A stretch of 64,000 nt of DNA, taken from assembly GCF_006874465.1 (NCBI RefSeq), contig NZ_VIRL01000015.1:124001-188000 (forward strand), in the 5' to 3' direction. Origin of the DNA: Microbispora bryophytorum. Lineage in GTDB: Bacteria > Actinomycetota > Actinomycetes > Streptosporangiales > Streptosporangiaceae. The translations under genes were made by a program, and so were the position numbers. Below, piece after piece: positions 8,849 to 18,619 of this stretch (the stretch's first letter is position 1; each line of letters opens with the position of its first letter). The notes under the pieces were generated by a model. That model saw only the letters and a list, made by a program, of their open reading frames with translations. It was not told the origin of the DNA and did not search any database.

Positions 8849-9611
8849 AGCCGGCCGCCGCGAGGACCTTGCGGCCCTCGTTGGACAGGACGAGGTCGAC
8901 GAACTCCCGGGTCAGGGCGAGGCGCTCGGTCCCGGGGACGGTCGCGATGAGGTAGTCCTCGACCGCGCCGGCCGTCCCGGCGAGATCCACGGCCTCCAGC
9001 GCTCCATCCGCCGCTCCCGCCGCTCTGATGTCCGTACGGTAGACCAGCGCCGCGTCCGCCTCGCCGAGCCGCACCTTGGCCAGCGCCTTCGCGCCGTCCC
9101 GCTCCCCCCCGTTCTGATCGGGGCCGTTCCGATCGGGGCCGACCGGCGTGACGGTGACTCCGGCCGCGGCGAGTGCCGTGCGGGCGCCCGCCCCGCACGG
9201 CGCCGACTCTGCGCACAGGGCCACCCTGACGCCGGGAGCGGTGAGGTCCTTCAGGTTCGTGACGTGGGCCGGGTTGCCCTTCGGCACGGCGATCTGAAGG
9301 CTGTCACGCGCGAAGACCCGCGGGCTGGGCGCCCCCGACTCGCGCATGGCCGCCGTGCCGGCCGCGGCGAACAGGTCGGTCGGCGCGCCCCGGACGATCC
9401 GCCGCGCCAGCGCGCCGCTGCCGCCGAAGTCGAACCGGACGGCGACGCCGGGGTGGGCGGCCTCGAACGTCTTGCCGAGCGAGCCGAACGTCCCGGTGAG
9501 CGAGGCGTCGGCGAACACGGTGAGCGTCTGCGTTCCGCCGCCCCCGCAGCCGATCGCCGCGAGCAGCACCAACGCGAGCGCCACGCAGGCCGGCGGTGTG
9601 ACATGGTTCAC
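8829..9611 (-). CDS. modA: molybdate ABC transporter substrate-binding protein, lipoprotein
   Basis: 260 residues. The N-terminus is a lipoprotein signal (ALVLLAAIGCGGGG, Cys near residue 22), so it is anchored outside the membrane. The body begins LTVFADASLTGTFGSLGKTFE and has the oxyanion-binding Ser/Thr pattern FGGSGALARRI typical of ModA. Residues about 157-170 (PDRNGPDQNGGERDG) are an insertion made by a 15-base duplication at 9109-9138. No modB or modC gene adjoins it, which is unusual. Its end overlaps the MFS gene by 20 bases. Confidence 0.8.
   Translation of the reverse strand: MNHVTPPACVALALVLLAAIGCGGGGTQTLTVFADASLTGTFGSLGKTFEAAHPGVAVRFDFGGSGALARRIVRGAPTDLFAAAGTAAMRESGAPSPRVFARDSLQIAVPKGNPAHVTNLKDLTAPGVRVALCAESAPCGAGARTALAAAGVTVTPVGPDRNGPDQNGGERDGAKALAKVRLGEADAALVYRTDIRAAGAADGALEAVDLAGTAGAVEDYLIATVPGTERLALTREFVDLVLSNEGRKVLAAAGFTPVTG
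9109..9138. repeat. 15-base tandem duplication inside modA
   Basis: CCGTTCTGATCGGGG is followed directly by CCGTTCCGATCGGGG. It encodes the repeated GPDRN/GPDQN segment of ModA and is in frame. Confidence 0.85.
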
Positions 9612-9703
9612 CTTGGGATATATGCCCCAAGAAGGCGTTTAGAGGTCATCTCTGGCGAAAGACTCTCTATTGGACATAAACCGACTGAGCGAGGAGAGAC
9701 ACC

Positions 9704-10288
9704 TTGAGCGTCAACCCTTCCTCCAGAATGCGTGAGAGCAGCCAGCCCTGGCTCCACCAGAGGGGCACCGAGATACAGGCGTTCGGGACGGTACGGGACT
9801 TCCCGGTCGGACTGCCGCGGGACACCCGCGAATACTCCTGTCAGCGGCTCAACCAGATCCTGGCCGACACGCAGATTCTCTACAACCTGTACAAGAAGCA
9901 CCACTGGCTCATGCGGGGGCCGACCTTCTACCAGCTTCACCTGCTGCTCGACAAGCATGCGAGCGAGCAGCTGCCGATCATCGACGACATCGCCGAACGC
10001 ATCCAGACCCTCGGCGGCGTCGCGGTCGGCGATCCGCGCCAGGTGGCGGAGATGACCGTGATCCCGCGTCCGCCGGACGGCGTGGAGGAGGTGCCCGCCA
10101 TGCTCTCCCGGCTCCTGGAGGCGCACGAGATGATCCTGGTCGCGGCGCACGACGCCGCCTCCCGGGCGGACGAGATGGGCGACGACGGCACCAACGACGT
10201 GCTCGTCTCCGAGGTCATCCGCACAGGGGAGCTGCAGGCGTGGTTCCTCGCCGAGCACCTCGTGGACACGCCGCTGGTCCGCACCTGA
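9704..10288 (+). CDS. dps: Dps-family ferritin-like DNA-protection protein
   Basis: 194 residues from TTG 9704, preceded by GAGGAGAGA at 9690-9698. The ferroxidase-type residues are visible in KKHHWLMRG, then in LDKHASEQLPIIDDIAERIQTLGG, where His, Asp and Glu lie at the dodecamer interface of Dps. About 35 extra N-terminal residues precede the four-helix bundle, as in many actinobacterial Dps proteins. It likely oxidises and stores iron and protects DNA in stress or stationary phase. It diverges from modA. Confidence 0.85.
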   Translation: MSVNPSSRMRESSQPWLHQRGTEIQAFGTVRDFPVGLPRDTREYSCQRLNQILADTQILYNLYKKHHWLMRGPTFYQLHLLLDKHASEQLPIIDDIAERIQTLGGVAVGDPRQVAEMTVIPRPPDGVEEVPAMLSRLLEAHEMILVAAHDAASRADEMGDDGTNDVLVSEVIRTGELQAWFLAEHLVDTPLVRT

Positions 10289-10309
10289 CCCGCGTTCACC
10301 GCCCGGGCG

Positions 10310-12328
10310 TCACCCCGTGATGCTCGGGCGGCCGTTTTCGATGTGTCCCATCAGCCGCCTGGCGAAGCCGTCGTGCCCCGCCACGCCGATCATCAGGTCG
10401 TACCACCCGGTGGGTGCGTGCCAGTCGACGCGGGCGGTGTCTCCCGGCGCGATCCGGACCGTGCGCGCCGCGCCTCCGTACGCCAGCGGGGTGACCGACA
10501 CCTCGACGGGGAAGGCGCCCGGGTCGGTGCCCGGGTTGGTGTCCAGGTTGGTCACGGCGATCACGAGGGCGCGGGCGGCGGCGTCGATCGTGCCGGTCAC
10601 CTCCACCGGGTCGGCCGTCCCGCCGCGGAACTCCCGGCGGAACCCGTTCGGCCCGACGAGCACCAGGTCGTACGACGGGCACGGGAAGTAGACCACCTCC
10701 TCCGCCGCACCGAGCACGTCGAAGTGCATCGGCTTGGCGACTTCGCCGAGGTGGCCGTACAGGATGAAGTGGGCGGAGGCCGCGCCGGAGTTGCGCATCG
10801 CGATCTCGACGGATCGCCCGCGCACCACCGCCTCGGCGTCCGGCTGGTAGGGCAGGGCGCGGGCGGGCTTGACCCCCGGTTCCTGGACCGGCATCCGCTG
10901 CTCGGCCGGCACCTGGGGATACCACCGATCCCCCGCCGGAGACGGCCGGGGGCCGGCGGCGGTCTCCACGGGAGGCGGGGCGGTGGGCATGGCGGTGGGT
11001 GTGGTGAAGTCGAACGCAGAGGTGAGGTCGCCCGCCACCCGGCGGCGCCACTCCCCGATGGGCGCCGTGATCCCGAAGCGGCGCTCCAGGAACCGTACGG
11101 TCGAGGTGTGATCGAACGTCTCCGAGCAGACGTTGCCGCCCACACTCCACGGCGACACGACGATCATGGGCACGCGGACGCCGAGGCCCATCGGACGCCC
11201 GCCGACGAACTCCTCCGGGGTGCCGTCGGGCGGCACCGGCGGCGGCACGTGATCGAAGAATCCATCGTTCTCGTCATAGGTGACGAACAGGGCGGTACGC
11301 GCCCAGACCTCGGGGTGGGACCCCAGCGCGTCGAGCAGCTGGTGGACCACCCGTCCGCCCTCCACGGCCGACGACCCCTCGGGGTGCTCGGAGTCGGCGA
11401 GCGAGGGCACGACGTACGACACCTCGGGCAGGCGCCCGGCGGCCACGTCGGCGGCGAACCACTCCCCCAGGCCACCCGTGGGAGCACGGCGCAGCGCCCG
11501 GTCGTAGAGGTCCCGGTCGGCCGGGTCCAGTGCGGCCACCCGCTCCGCCAGCTCCGCGAGCAACGGCGCGGGGTCATCCGCCGCCCGGACCTTCCCGTAG
11601 AACGAGCGCATGCTGCCCAGCCCGATCCGGTCCATCACCGCCGCGAACGGCCGGAAGAACTCCAGGTTGTTGCACTCGTAGTTGTCCCACTCCTGGTACA
11701 CCTGCCAGGTGTGCCCGGCGCGCGTCAGCAGCTCGGGCACGGTGACCCAGTCGTAGCCCGGATGCCCCTCCGCCCCCTCGGACGCGACGTTGTCCAGCGC
11801 GCGCTGCCGGGTGCCCGGCTCGTAGCCCGTGTAACCGGACACGTGGTAGTTGCGGTTGGGGGTCGTCGAGGTCAGCAACGAACAGTGGTAGGCGTCGCAG
11901 ATCGTGAACGTGTCGGCCAGCTCGTAGTGGAAGGGCAGGTCGCGCCGGTCGTAGTAGGCCATCGAGCCGGGCCCCTTGCCGGGCACCCAGGCGTCGTTCC
12001 AGCCCATGGCCCAGGCGTTCTGGGTGCCGAGCCAGGTGTGGTCGTGCGTGTCGAGCAGCATCGGGTCCGCCCCCGCCCGCTCGGCCGCCTCCCGTACGGA
12101 GAAGGGCAGCACGCCGTCCTGCTCGAAGATCGGCCGCCAGGCCCGGGTGGACACCGCGTTGCGGTCACCGAACCCCCGCACCCCGCGCATCCGGCCGAAG
12201 TAGTGGTCGAACGAGCGGTTCTCCAGCATCACGAAGACGACGTGCTCGACGTCGGCCAGGCTCCCCGGCGGGACCGGCCGGGCCAGCGCCCGGAGCAGGG
12301 AAGGCGGCAGCGAGGATCCGGCCGGCAT
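10310..12328 (-). CDS. phospholipase C / acid phosphatase family protein (phosphoesterase)
   Basis: 672 residues from ATG 12328, with AAGGGG seven bases upstream. The catalytic N-terminal motif ENRSFDHYFG is at residues 36-45, with metal-site partners in DTHDHTW and TYDENDGFFDHVPPP. The last 180 residues contain two beta-rich repeats of the bacterial phospholipase C-terminal type. Family members cleave phosphocholine lipids or act as acid phosphatases. Most have a twin-arginine signal; none is seen here, which leaves the site of action uncertain. Confidence 0.85.
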   Translation of the reverse strand: MPAGSSLPPSLLRALARPVPPGSLADVEHVVFVMLENRSFDHYFGRMRGVRGFGDRNAVSTRAWRPIFEQDGVLPFSVREAAERAGADPMLLDTHDHTWLGTQNAWAMGWNDAWVPGKGPGSMAYYDRRDLPFHYELADTFTICDAYHCSLLTSTTPNRNYHVSGYTGYEPGTRQRALDNVASEGAEGHPGYDWVTVPELLTRAGHTWQVYQEWDNYECNNLEFFRPFAAVMDRIGLGSMRSFYGKVRAADDPAPLLAELAERVAALDPADRDLYDRALRRAPTGGLGEWFAADVAAGRLPEVSYVVPSLADSEHPEGSSAVEGGRVVHQLLDALGSHPEVWARTALFVTYDENDGFFDHVPPPVPPDGTPEEFVGGRPMGLGVRVPMIVVSPWSVGGNVCSETFDHTSTVRFLERRFGITAPIGEWRRRVAGDLTSAFDFTTPTAMPTAPPPVETAAGPRPSPAGDRWYPQVPAEQRMPVQEPGVKPARALPYQPDAEAVVRGRSVEIAMRNSGAASAHFILYGHLGEVAKPMHFDVLGAAEEVVYFPCPSYDLVLVGPNGFRREFRGGTADPVEVTGTIDAAARALVIAVTNLDTNPGTDPGAFPVEVSVTPLAYGGAARTVRIAPGDTARVDWHAPTGWYDLMIGVAGHDGFARRLMGHIENGRPSITG

Positions 12329-12476
12329 GGACGCCCCTTCAGGAGGAATCAGACGAAACGCCCACAACCTAACAAGGCCTCCGCTGGTTGCGCACAGCCG
12401 GCGCCTCGATGCGGCCCGCAGGCGGCCGGGGCCGCCCGCCTGTCGTGAAGGGCCTCGTCTGGGTAGGACCTACGGG

Positions 12477-12917
12477 GTGGAGACCCTGACGGTCGCGGTG
12501 GACGCGCAGGCGAGCCCGGAGCGGGTCTTCGCCGTACTGACCGACTGGCCCCGGCAGCAGGAGTGGATGCTGCTGACCCGCGCCTGGGTGGTGGCCGGTG
12601 ACGGGCACAGCAGGGGCAGCAGGCTCGCGGCGGCCACCGGGGTCGGCCCGCTGTCGTTCGTGGACACGATGGACGTCACCGGCTGGCGTCCGCCACACGA
12701 GGTGGAGGTCCGCCACACCGGCCGTGTCGTACGCGGCGTCGGGCGATTCCACGTGCTGCCCCGTCCGGACGGCGGGAGCAGGATCGTCTGGGAGGAGAAC
12801 CTCCACGTGCCCCTCGGCCTGGCCGGGCGGATCGGCTGGCGGGTCGCCGGCCCGGTGAGCGCGGTCTTCCTGCGGGTGTCCCTGCGCCGCCTCGCCGCCC
12901 TCGCCCTGCGTGCCTAA
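12477..12917 (+). CDS. SRPBCC (START/polyketide-cyclase-like) family protein
   Basis: 146 residues from GTG 12477; the frame extends upstream to 12327 but that part is low-complexity and overlaps the phosphoesterase start. VETLTVAVDAQASPERVFAVLTDWPRQQEWM is the standard first strand and helix of the SRPBCC cavity fold. The ligand is unknown. It is convergent with the TenA-like gene, overlapping it by 4 bases. Confidence 0.75.
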   Translation: METLTVAVDAQASPERVFAVLTDWPRQQEWMLLTRAWVVAGDGHSRGSRLAAATGVGPLSFVDTMDVTGWRPPHEVEVRHTGRVVRGVGRFHVLPRPDGGSRIVWEENLHVPLGLAGRIGWRVAGPVSAVFLRVSLRRLAALALRA

Positions 12918-13555
12918 CCGAGCGCCATGTCGAAGAACCGGCGCTCCAGGGTGGTCGCCCGCCGGAAGACGTCGAGCACCCGGGCCCGACCGTCCTCGTC
13001 GAGGCCGGGGCCGAGCCGGTCGAGCTCGCCGCGCAGGAAGCCCACCCACGCCTCGAACTCCGGCCCGCTGTGCAGTTCGATCCACTCCCGGTGGACGAAA
13101 CCCTGAGGCGGCTCGGTGGTCCGCGAGGCCCAGCCGAGGTAGGTCCATTCGGCCACGCACAGCACCGCCAGGATCAGCGGATAGTCCTGGCTGAGGCGCA
13201 CCTCGTCCATCAGGGCCCGGAACTCGCCCGTCACCGGCTGTGCGGGCGGGGCCGGCTCGCCGCCGAGCTCGGCGAGCGCGCGGTGGAAGTAGCTGTGCTC
13301 GGTGTCGGCGACGGTCTGCCCCAGGAAGCGGCCCACGGCCACCCGCGCCTCCAAGGTGTCGGCCGCGGCGACCGCGGCGCCGAGCAGCGCCGTGAAGGCG
13401 TCCACGAACTGGAAGTCCTGCTCCAGGTAGCGGCGCATGTCGGCGGTGCCGCTCCCGATCGCCTCCGCGAAGGGGTGTGTGACCACCGACGCCCAGTCGG
13501 GCTCGCTCCGCGACCGCAGCCATTCACTGAACGGCGTCCTCGATTCCTCGGTCAT
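12914..13555 (-). CDS. TenA/thiaminase-II-like family protein
   Basis: 213 residues, all-helical, near the usual 220 for TenA. Recognisable segments are THPFAEAIGSGT, RRYLEQDFQFVDAF, LCVAEWTYLGWA and the terminal FRRATTLERRFFDMAL, in which the conserved Glu is present. TenA proteins hydrolyse amino-pyrimidines in thiamin salvage. Whether the Cys or the Glu of LCVAEW takes the nucleophile position could not be settled by eye. No thiamin genes or clear TPP riboswitch lie beside it. Confidence 0.7.
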   Translation of the reverse strand: MTEESRTPFSEWLRSRSEPDWASVVTHPFAEAIGSGTADMRRYLEQDFQFVDAFTALLGAAVAAADTLEARVAVGRFLGQTVADTEHSYFHRALAELGGEPAPPAQPVTGEFRALMDEVRLSQDYPLILAVLCVAEWTYLGWASRTTEPPQGFVHREWIELHSGPEFEAWVGFLRGELDRLGPGLDEDGRARVLDVFRRATTLERRFFDMALG

Positions 13556-13727
13556 CCGGCATCTCTCCCCGTGTCCCGGCGTGAACGTTTCACGATGATC
13601 TCAAAGCGCCGCCGTCCGTCTCCACCTGCCCCAGCCGGGGCGGCCGACGGGGCGGGCGGAAACCCGCGCGGGCGAACCGTTGACCGGTGCCGAACACGTC
13701 CGTACTTTGATGCGTGTTGTTCCTCCT

Positions 13728-13750
13728 CATGAATGCTGTTCGCATTCATG
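13728..13750. promoter_or_regulatory. perfect inverted repeat upstream of pectate lyase
   Basis: CATGAATGC (13728-13736) and GCATTCATG (13742-13750) are perfect arms around a 5-base loop, 73 bases before the TTG start of the pectate lyase. This could be an operator or a 5'-UTR hairpin. It is AT-rich against its surroundings. Confidence 0.5.
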
Positions 13751-13822
13751 AACGCCTCTCTGTGGGACCAGGAGTTCGCCCCCTCGGTCAGGGGTCCTGC
13801 ACAACCTGCAAGGAGCTCGGCT

Positions 13823-15358
13823 TTGACAACCAGAACAAGAACCAGAACCGGAGTCGGGGTGATCGGCACCCTTGCCGGGGTCGCCGCCCTGGTCGGCGGC
13901 GTCTTCGCCGGCGTCTCCAACGCGGCCCCGAGCTCGGGCGCCTACCGGATCGTGAACGGCGCCAGCGGCCTGTGCCTCACCGTTCCCGGCGGCAGCACCT
14001 CCGACGGCGTGCAACTCACGGTTTCCAGCTGCAACGGCGCGAGCAACCAGACCTGGAACCTGTCGGCCCAGGGCAGCGGCTTCCGCCTGGCCGCGGGCAA
14101 CAGCGGCAAGTGCGCCGGCGTGAAGGACGCCTCCACCTCCGCCGGCAAGGCCGTCCAGCAGGAGCCCTGCACCGGCGCCTCCTCCCAGACCTGGGAGCCG
14201 ACCGCCTCAGGCTCGAACTACCGCCTCGTCAACGCCAACAGCGACAAGTGCCTCAACACCACGGACAACTCCACCTCCTCCGGCGCGCTCGCGCAGCAGA
14301 ACTCCTGCGACTCGGTGTCCACCAAGCAATGGTCGCTCCAGCCCGCCGGATCCCAGCCGTCCTCCACCCCCACCGTCACACCGACGAGGAGCCCGTCGCC
14401 CACGCCGTCGCCCACGCCCAGCACCACGCCCACGGGCGGCCCGACCACCCCGCCCACCACCGGGCTGATCGGCTGGGCGACCCAGGGCGGCGGCACCACA
14501 GGCGGCGCGGGCGGCGGCACGACGACGGTCACCTCCCTGACCGCGCTCACCACCGCCGTGAAGGGCGACGCCGCGAAGGTCGTCCAGGTGAACGGCACCT
14601 TCAGCTGCTCGGAGGACGTGCGGGTGGGCAGCAACACCACCATCGTCGGCGTCGGCGCGAACTCCGGACTGACCGGCTGCGGCCTGAACATCCGTGACGT
14701 CGGCAACGTCATCGTGCGCAACATGAAGATCTCGAAGGTCCGGGCCGGGAACGGCAACGGCGACGCGATCCACCTCGACAACGCCAAGCGCGTGTGGCTC
14801 GACCACAACGACCTGTCGAGCGACACCGGCCACGGCACCGACTACTACGACGGACTGCTGGACATCACGCACGGCTCCGACTACGTCACCGTCTCCTGGA
14901 GCATGCTGCACGACCACGTCAAGTGCTCGCTCGTGGGCCACAGCGACAACAACAGCTCCGAGGACACCGGACATCTACGCGTGACGTACCACCACAACGC
15001 GTTCCAGACCTGCGCCCAGCGCAACCCGCGGGTGCGCTTCGGCAATCCGGTGCACGTGTTCAACAACTACTACTACAAGGACCCGTCCTTCACCGACTAC
15101 AGCTACGGCATCGCCTCCACCTGCGGCGCGGGGGTTCTCGTCGAGGGCAACTACTTCGAGAACATCGCCGAGCCCACCCACACCGCCGAAGGCTCCTCGC
15201 CGGGCGGGTCGATCGTCGCCCGCAACAACTACTTCGTGAACTCGGGCACGCCGCAGACCTCCGGCAGCGTCGCCTCCATCCCGTACTCGTACACGGTGGA
15301 CAACCCAAGCGGCGTCAAGGCGAACGTCCTCGCCAACGCCGGCACCGGCAAGATCTGA
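13823..15358 (+). CDS. secreted pectate lyase (PL1) with ricin-type carbohydrate-binding domain
   Basis: 511 residues from TTG 13823, chosen because AAGGAG lies at 13810-13815 and the frame then opens with a proper Sec signal (basic TTRTRTRTG, hydrophobic core, cut near SNAA). Residues about 40-170 are a ricin/beta-trefoil domain with three Q-x-W signatures (NQTWNL, SQTWEP, TKQWSL). A Pro/Thr/Ser linker follows to about 210, then a parallel beta-helix lyase with DITHGSDYVTVSW and RNPRVRFG, the latter holding the catalytic arginine region of family PL1. It should cleave polygalacturonate outside the cell by Ca-dependent elimination. A strong terminator follows. Confidence 0.9.
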   Translation: MTTRTRTRTGVGVIGTLAGVAALVGGVFAGVSNAAPSSGAYRIVNGASGLCLTVPGGSTSDGVQLTVSSCNGASNQTWNLSAQGSGFRLAAGNSGKCAGVKDASTSAGKAVQQEPCTGASSQTWEPTASGSNYRLVNANSDKCLNTTDNSTSSGALAQQNSCDSVSTKQWSLQPAGSQPSSTPTVTPTRSPSPTPSPTPSTTPTGGPTTPPTTGLIGWATQGGGTTGGAGGGTTTVTSLTALTTAVKGDAAKVVQVNGTFSCSEDVRVGSNTTIVGVGANSGLTGCGLNIRDVGNVIVRNMKISKVRAGNGNGDAIHLDNAKRVWLDHNDLSSDTGHGTDYYDGLLDITHGSDYVTVSWSMLHDHVKCSLVGHSDNNSSEDTGHLRVTYHHNAFQTCAQRNPRVRFGNPVHVFNNYYYKDPSFTDYSYGIASTCGAGVLVEGNYFENIAEPTHTAEGSSPGGSIVARNNYFVNSGTPQTSGSVASIPYSYTVDNPSGVKANVLANAGTGKI

Positions 15359-15375
15359 GTCCAGGAGAAGCCCCA

Positions 15376-15403
15376 GAGGCCGCGGCACCCCCGCCGCGGC
15401 CTC
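15376..15403 (+). terminator. hairpin terminator of the pectate lyase gene
   Basis: An 11-base GC stem (15376-15386 with 15393-15403) with a 6-base loop lies 18 bases after the stop codon. There is no T-tract, as is common in actinobacteria. It may also serve the opposite toxin gene. Confidence 0.7.
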
Positions 15404-15413
15404 CGTTCGCCTG

Positions 15414-15785
15414 TCAGTCCACCAGACCGAGGTACGCGAACAGATTGTCCTCGATCAGGGCCACCAACTGCGGTGGAAGTTGCCCCAGGTAGTCGCCGAG
15501 TTCTTCCTTGAGAAAGGGCTGCGCGCAGACAGTGCGCACCCAGCATTTGCTGGGCAGATTGGCCGTCCCCTGCGCGAGCTTGACGCAATACTCCGTTTTG
15601 AGCGTCGTTGCGGTCGACAAGGGCGCGACGTAGAGCAGATCCCAGTCCAGCTGCTGATTCTTCGCATCGCCGCTCAGGACGACGACCGGTCGCCGGGGGT
15701 GAAGATTGCGCTGGTCGTTGGGCGGCATCGTCAGCGATCGGTCGGAGACGTAGTAGACGCCGCCCTTGCGAATGAACGCTTTCAC
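15414..15785 (-). CDS. MazF/PemK-like toxin
   Basis: 123 residues. The N-terminus KGGVYYVSDRSLTMP and then HPRRPVVVLSGDAKNQQLDWDLLYVAPLSTA follow the MazF/PemK pattern of an SH3-like barrel mRNA interferase. The family is usually 100-120 residues. The C-terminus PFLKEELGDYLGQLPPQLVALIEDNL is helical. Its ATG overlaps the last 4 bases (ATGA) of the upstream gene, so the two are co-translated and probably form a toxin-antitoxin pair. GC content is lower than in the neighbours. Confidence 0.7.
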   Translation of the reverse strand: MKAFIRKGGVYYVSDRSLTMPPNDQRNLHPRRPVVVLSGDAKNQQLDWDLLYVAPLSTATTLKTEYCVKLAQGTANLPSKCWVRTVCAQPFLKEELGDYLGQLPPQLVALIEDNLFAYLGLVD

Positions 15786-16453
15786 CGATCGTCCAAGGCT
15801 TTCGCGTTAGCGCGCCGCAGAGCCTCTCTCGCCTGCAGAAACTCCTGCTTGAGGATCGCACCGACACCGTCGTCGTCGCGCTCGGGAGGCACGGACGCAC
15901 GCCTCGCCTTCGCTCGCGTGAGCAGCGCCGCGGCCTGCCTGCGCCGCCGTGCCCGGCTGAGGTCGAGCAAAACGCCGGACTCTCCGCCCGCCTGCGCCTC
16001 GACCATGGGGACGGTGCCGTCCACCATGCTCCGAAGAACGACTGTGTCCTTTCCGCCATGCAGAGCCACGACAGTACGGACGAAGTTCATGGCCTCTGGG
16101 TCGAGAGGATCGTCCACATCCATGGTCAAGGACAGAACTCCCACCTCCGCGTCGGACGACTCGTCGTCGCCGCGCTCCGCGAGTTCGCTGTCCACCACAT
16201 AGTCCTGGGCCCGCGTGAGGGCGGGGTCGTAGGGGCCGCGGCGCCCGAGGCGCCACGTGGCCCCTGTGATCGGCGGGTGTCCCGCCTCGACGGCGGCGAC
16301 GTCGGTGAGATAAAGGAGCCCCACCAGGTGGGTCTCGGTCACTGACAGGCTCAGCTCCCGCGCCGCCACGAGTATGGACAGCACGGACCCTGCCAGAGGA
16401 TTTGGCGTATCGACGGGCATGCTGATGACCGCTCCTCCCCGGATCAGCCGCAT
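15782..16453 (-). CDS. Panacea-like (DUF4065/SocA-type) probable antitoxin
   Basis: 223 residues from ATG 16453 (GGGAGGGG 10 bases before); ATG 16420, with GGAGGAG upstream, is nearly as good, while the frame runs back to 16522 through what looks like the promoter. Residues 40-105 (LSLSVTETHLVGLLYLTDVAAVEAGHPPITGATW, then GPYDPAL) follow the Panacea pattern of an L-L-Y-L-x-D helix and a G-P-Y/V-x-x loop. The rest is acidic then basic and not recognised. Panacea proteins neutralise many unrelated toxins; here the partner is MazF-like. Family assignment is by eye. Confidence 0.6.
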   Translation of the reverse strand: MRLIRGGAVISMPVDTPNPLAGSVLSILVAARELSLSVTETHLVGLLYLTDVAAVEAGHPPITGATWRLGRRGPYDPALTRAQDYVVDSELAERGDDESSDAEVGVLSLTMDVDDPLDPEAMNFVRTVVALHGGKDTVVLRSMVDGTVPMVEAQAGGESGVLLDLSRARRRRQAAALLTRAKARRASVPPERDDDGVGAILKQEFLQAREALRRANAKALDDR

Positions 16454-16507
16454 GCTCACCGTACCCCTCCCGGTCCGTCCGCCACCGCACACAACCACAG
16501 CGGAGAC

Positions 16508-16535
16508 ATTACTTACCGTCACATTGTCACGTCAA
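16508..16535 (-). promoter_or_regulatory. probable promoter of the toxin-antitoxin pair
   Basis: On the minus strand TTGACG (16535-16530) and AGTAAT (16513-16508) are spaced 16 bases apart and lie about 55 bases before the preferred antitoxin start. GTGAC occurs twice in between, 8 bases apart, which could be a binding site for the antitoxin complex. Confidence 0.45.
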
Positions 16536-16549
16536 TGAGTAACGACCGT

Positions 16550-16929
16550 TCAGCCGTCGAGGGCGGCGCGTTCGGCGTCGGTGAGCAGGCGGGAACGGAT
16601 CAGGAAGCGCACGCCCTCGGGCGCCTCCAGGGAGAAGCCGCTGCCCCGGCCGGGGACGACGTCCACGGTCAGATGCGTGTGCCGCCAGCGCTCGAACTGG
16701 CTCGCCGACATCCAGAACGTGACCGGCTCGTCGACGCCCTCGACGGTCAGCGAGGCGAGCAGCACGTCCGAGGAGCCGGTGCGGAACTCGCCCTCCGGGT
16801 AGCACATCGGGGCGCTGCCGTCGCAGCAGCCGCCGGACTGGTGGAACATCAGCGGGCCGTGGGCCGCCCGCAGCCGCCGGATGAGGCCGGCGGCCGCGGG
16901 GGTGAGGTCCACGCGGGACATCTCGGGCA

Positions 16930-16930
<1 letters not shown>
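16550..16930 (-). CDS. DUF779 domain protein
   Basis: 126 residues. Conserved cysteines sit in MFHQSGGCCDGSAPMCYPEG near residues 30-45, the family signature. Its ATG (16930-16928) shares a base with the aldehyde dehydrogenase stop (TGATG). DUF779 genes regularly follow this kind of aldehyde dehydrogenase, so a role in maturation or redox support of that enzyme is likely, though not shown. Confidence 0.85.
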
Positions 16931-18453
<1,523 letters not shown>

Positions 18454-18619
18454 GAGATGGACCTCCCGGACAGGGTGTGGGTCTGACGCCCCGGACGTTA
18501 GCCGCGGGCACGTTGCCAACACGTTGCGTCCTTCCGCGCGTCCTTCCGCACACAGCCTCCGGTCGGCTTGGTCAGAAACTCGGTTATGGACGGTCAAATC
18601 TCCCCTAAGATCAGCCGTC

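Noticed and set aside
10343..12448. 701-residue plus frame opposite the phosphoesterase
   Set aside because: Shadow frame. The minus frame holds the ENRSFDHYFG active site and a coherent fold.
13556..13727. TPP riboswitch near the TenA-like gene
   Set aside because: The conserved CUGAGA and thi-box elements were looked for upstream of the start and not seen.
16454..16522. longer antitoxin starting at 16522
   Set aside because: The added 23 residues run through a promoter-like TTGACG/AGTAAT pair and have no match to the domain; starts at 16453 or 16420 have ribosome binding sites.
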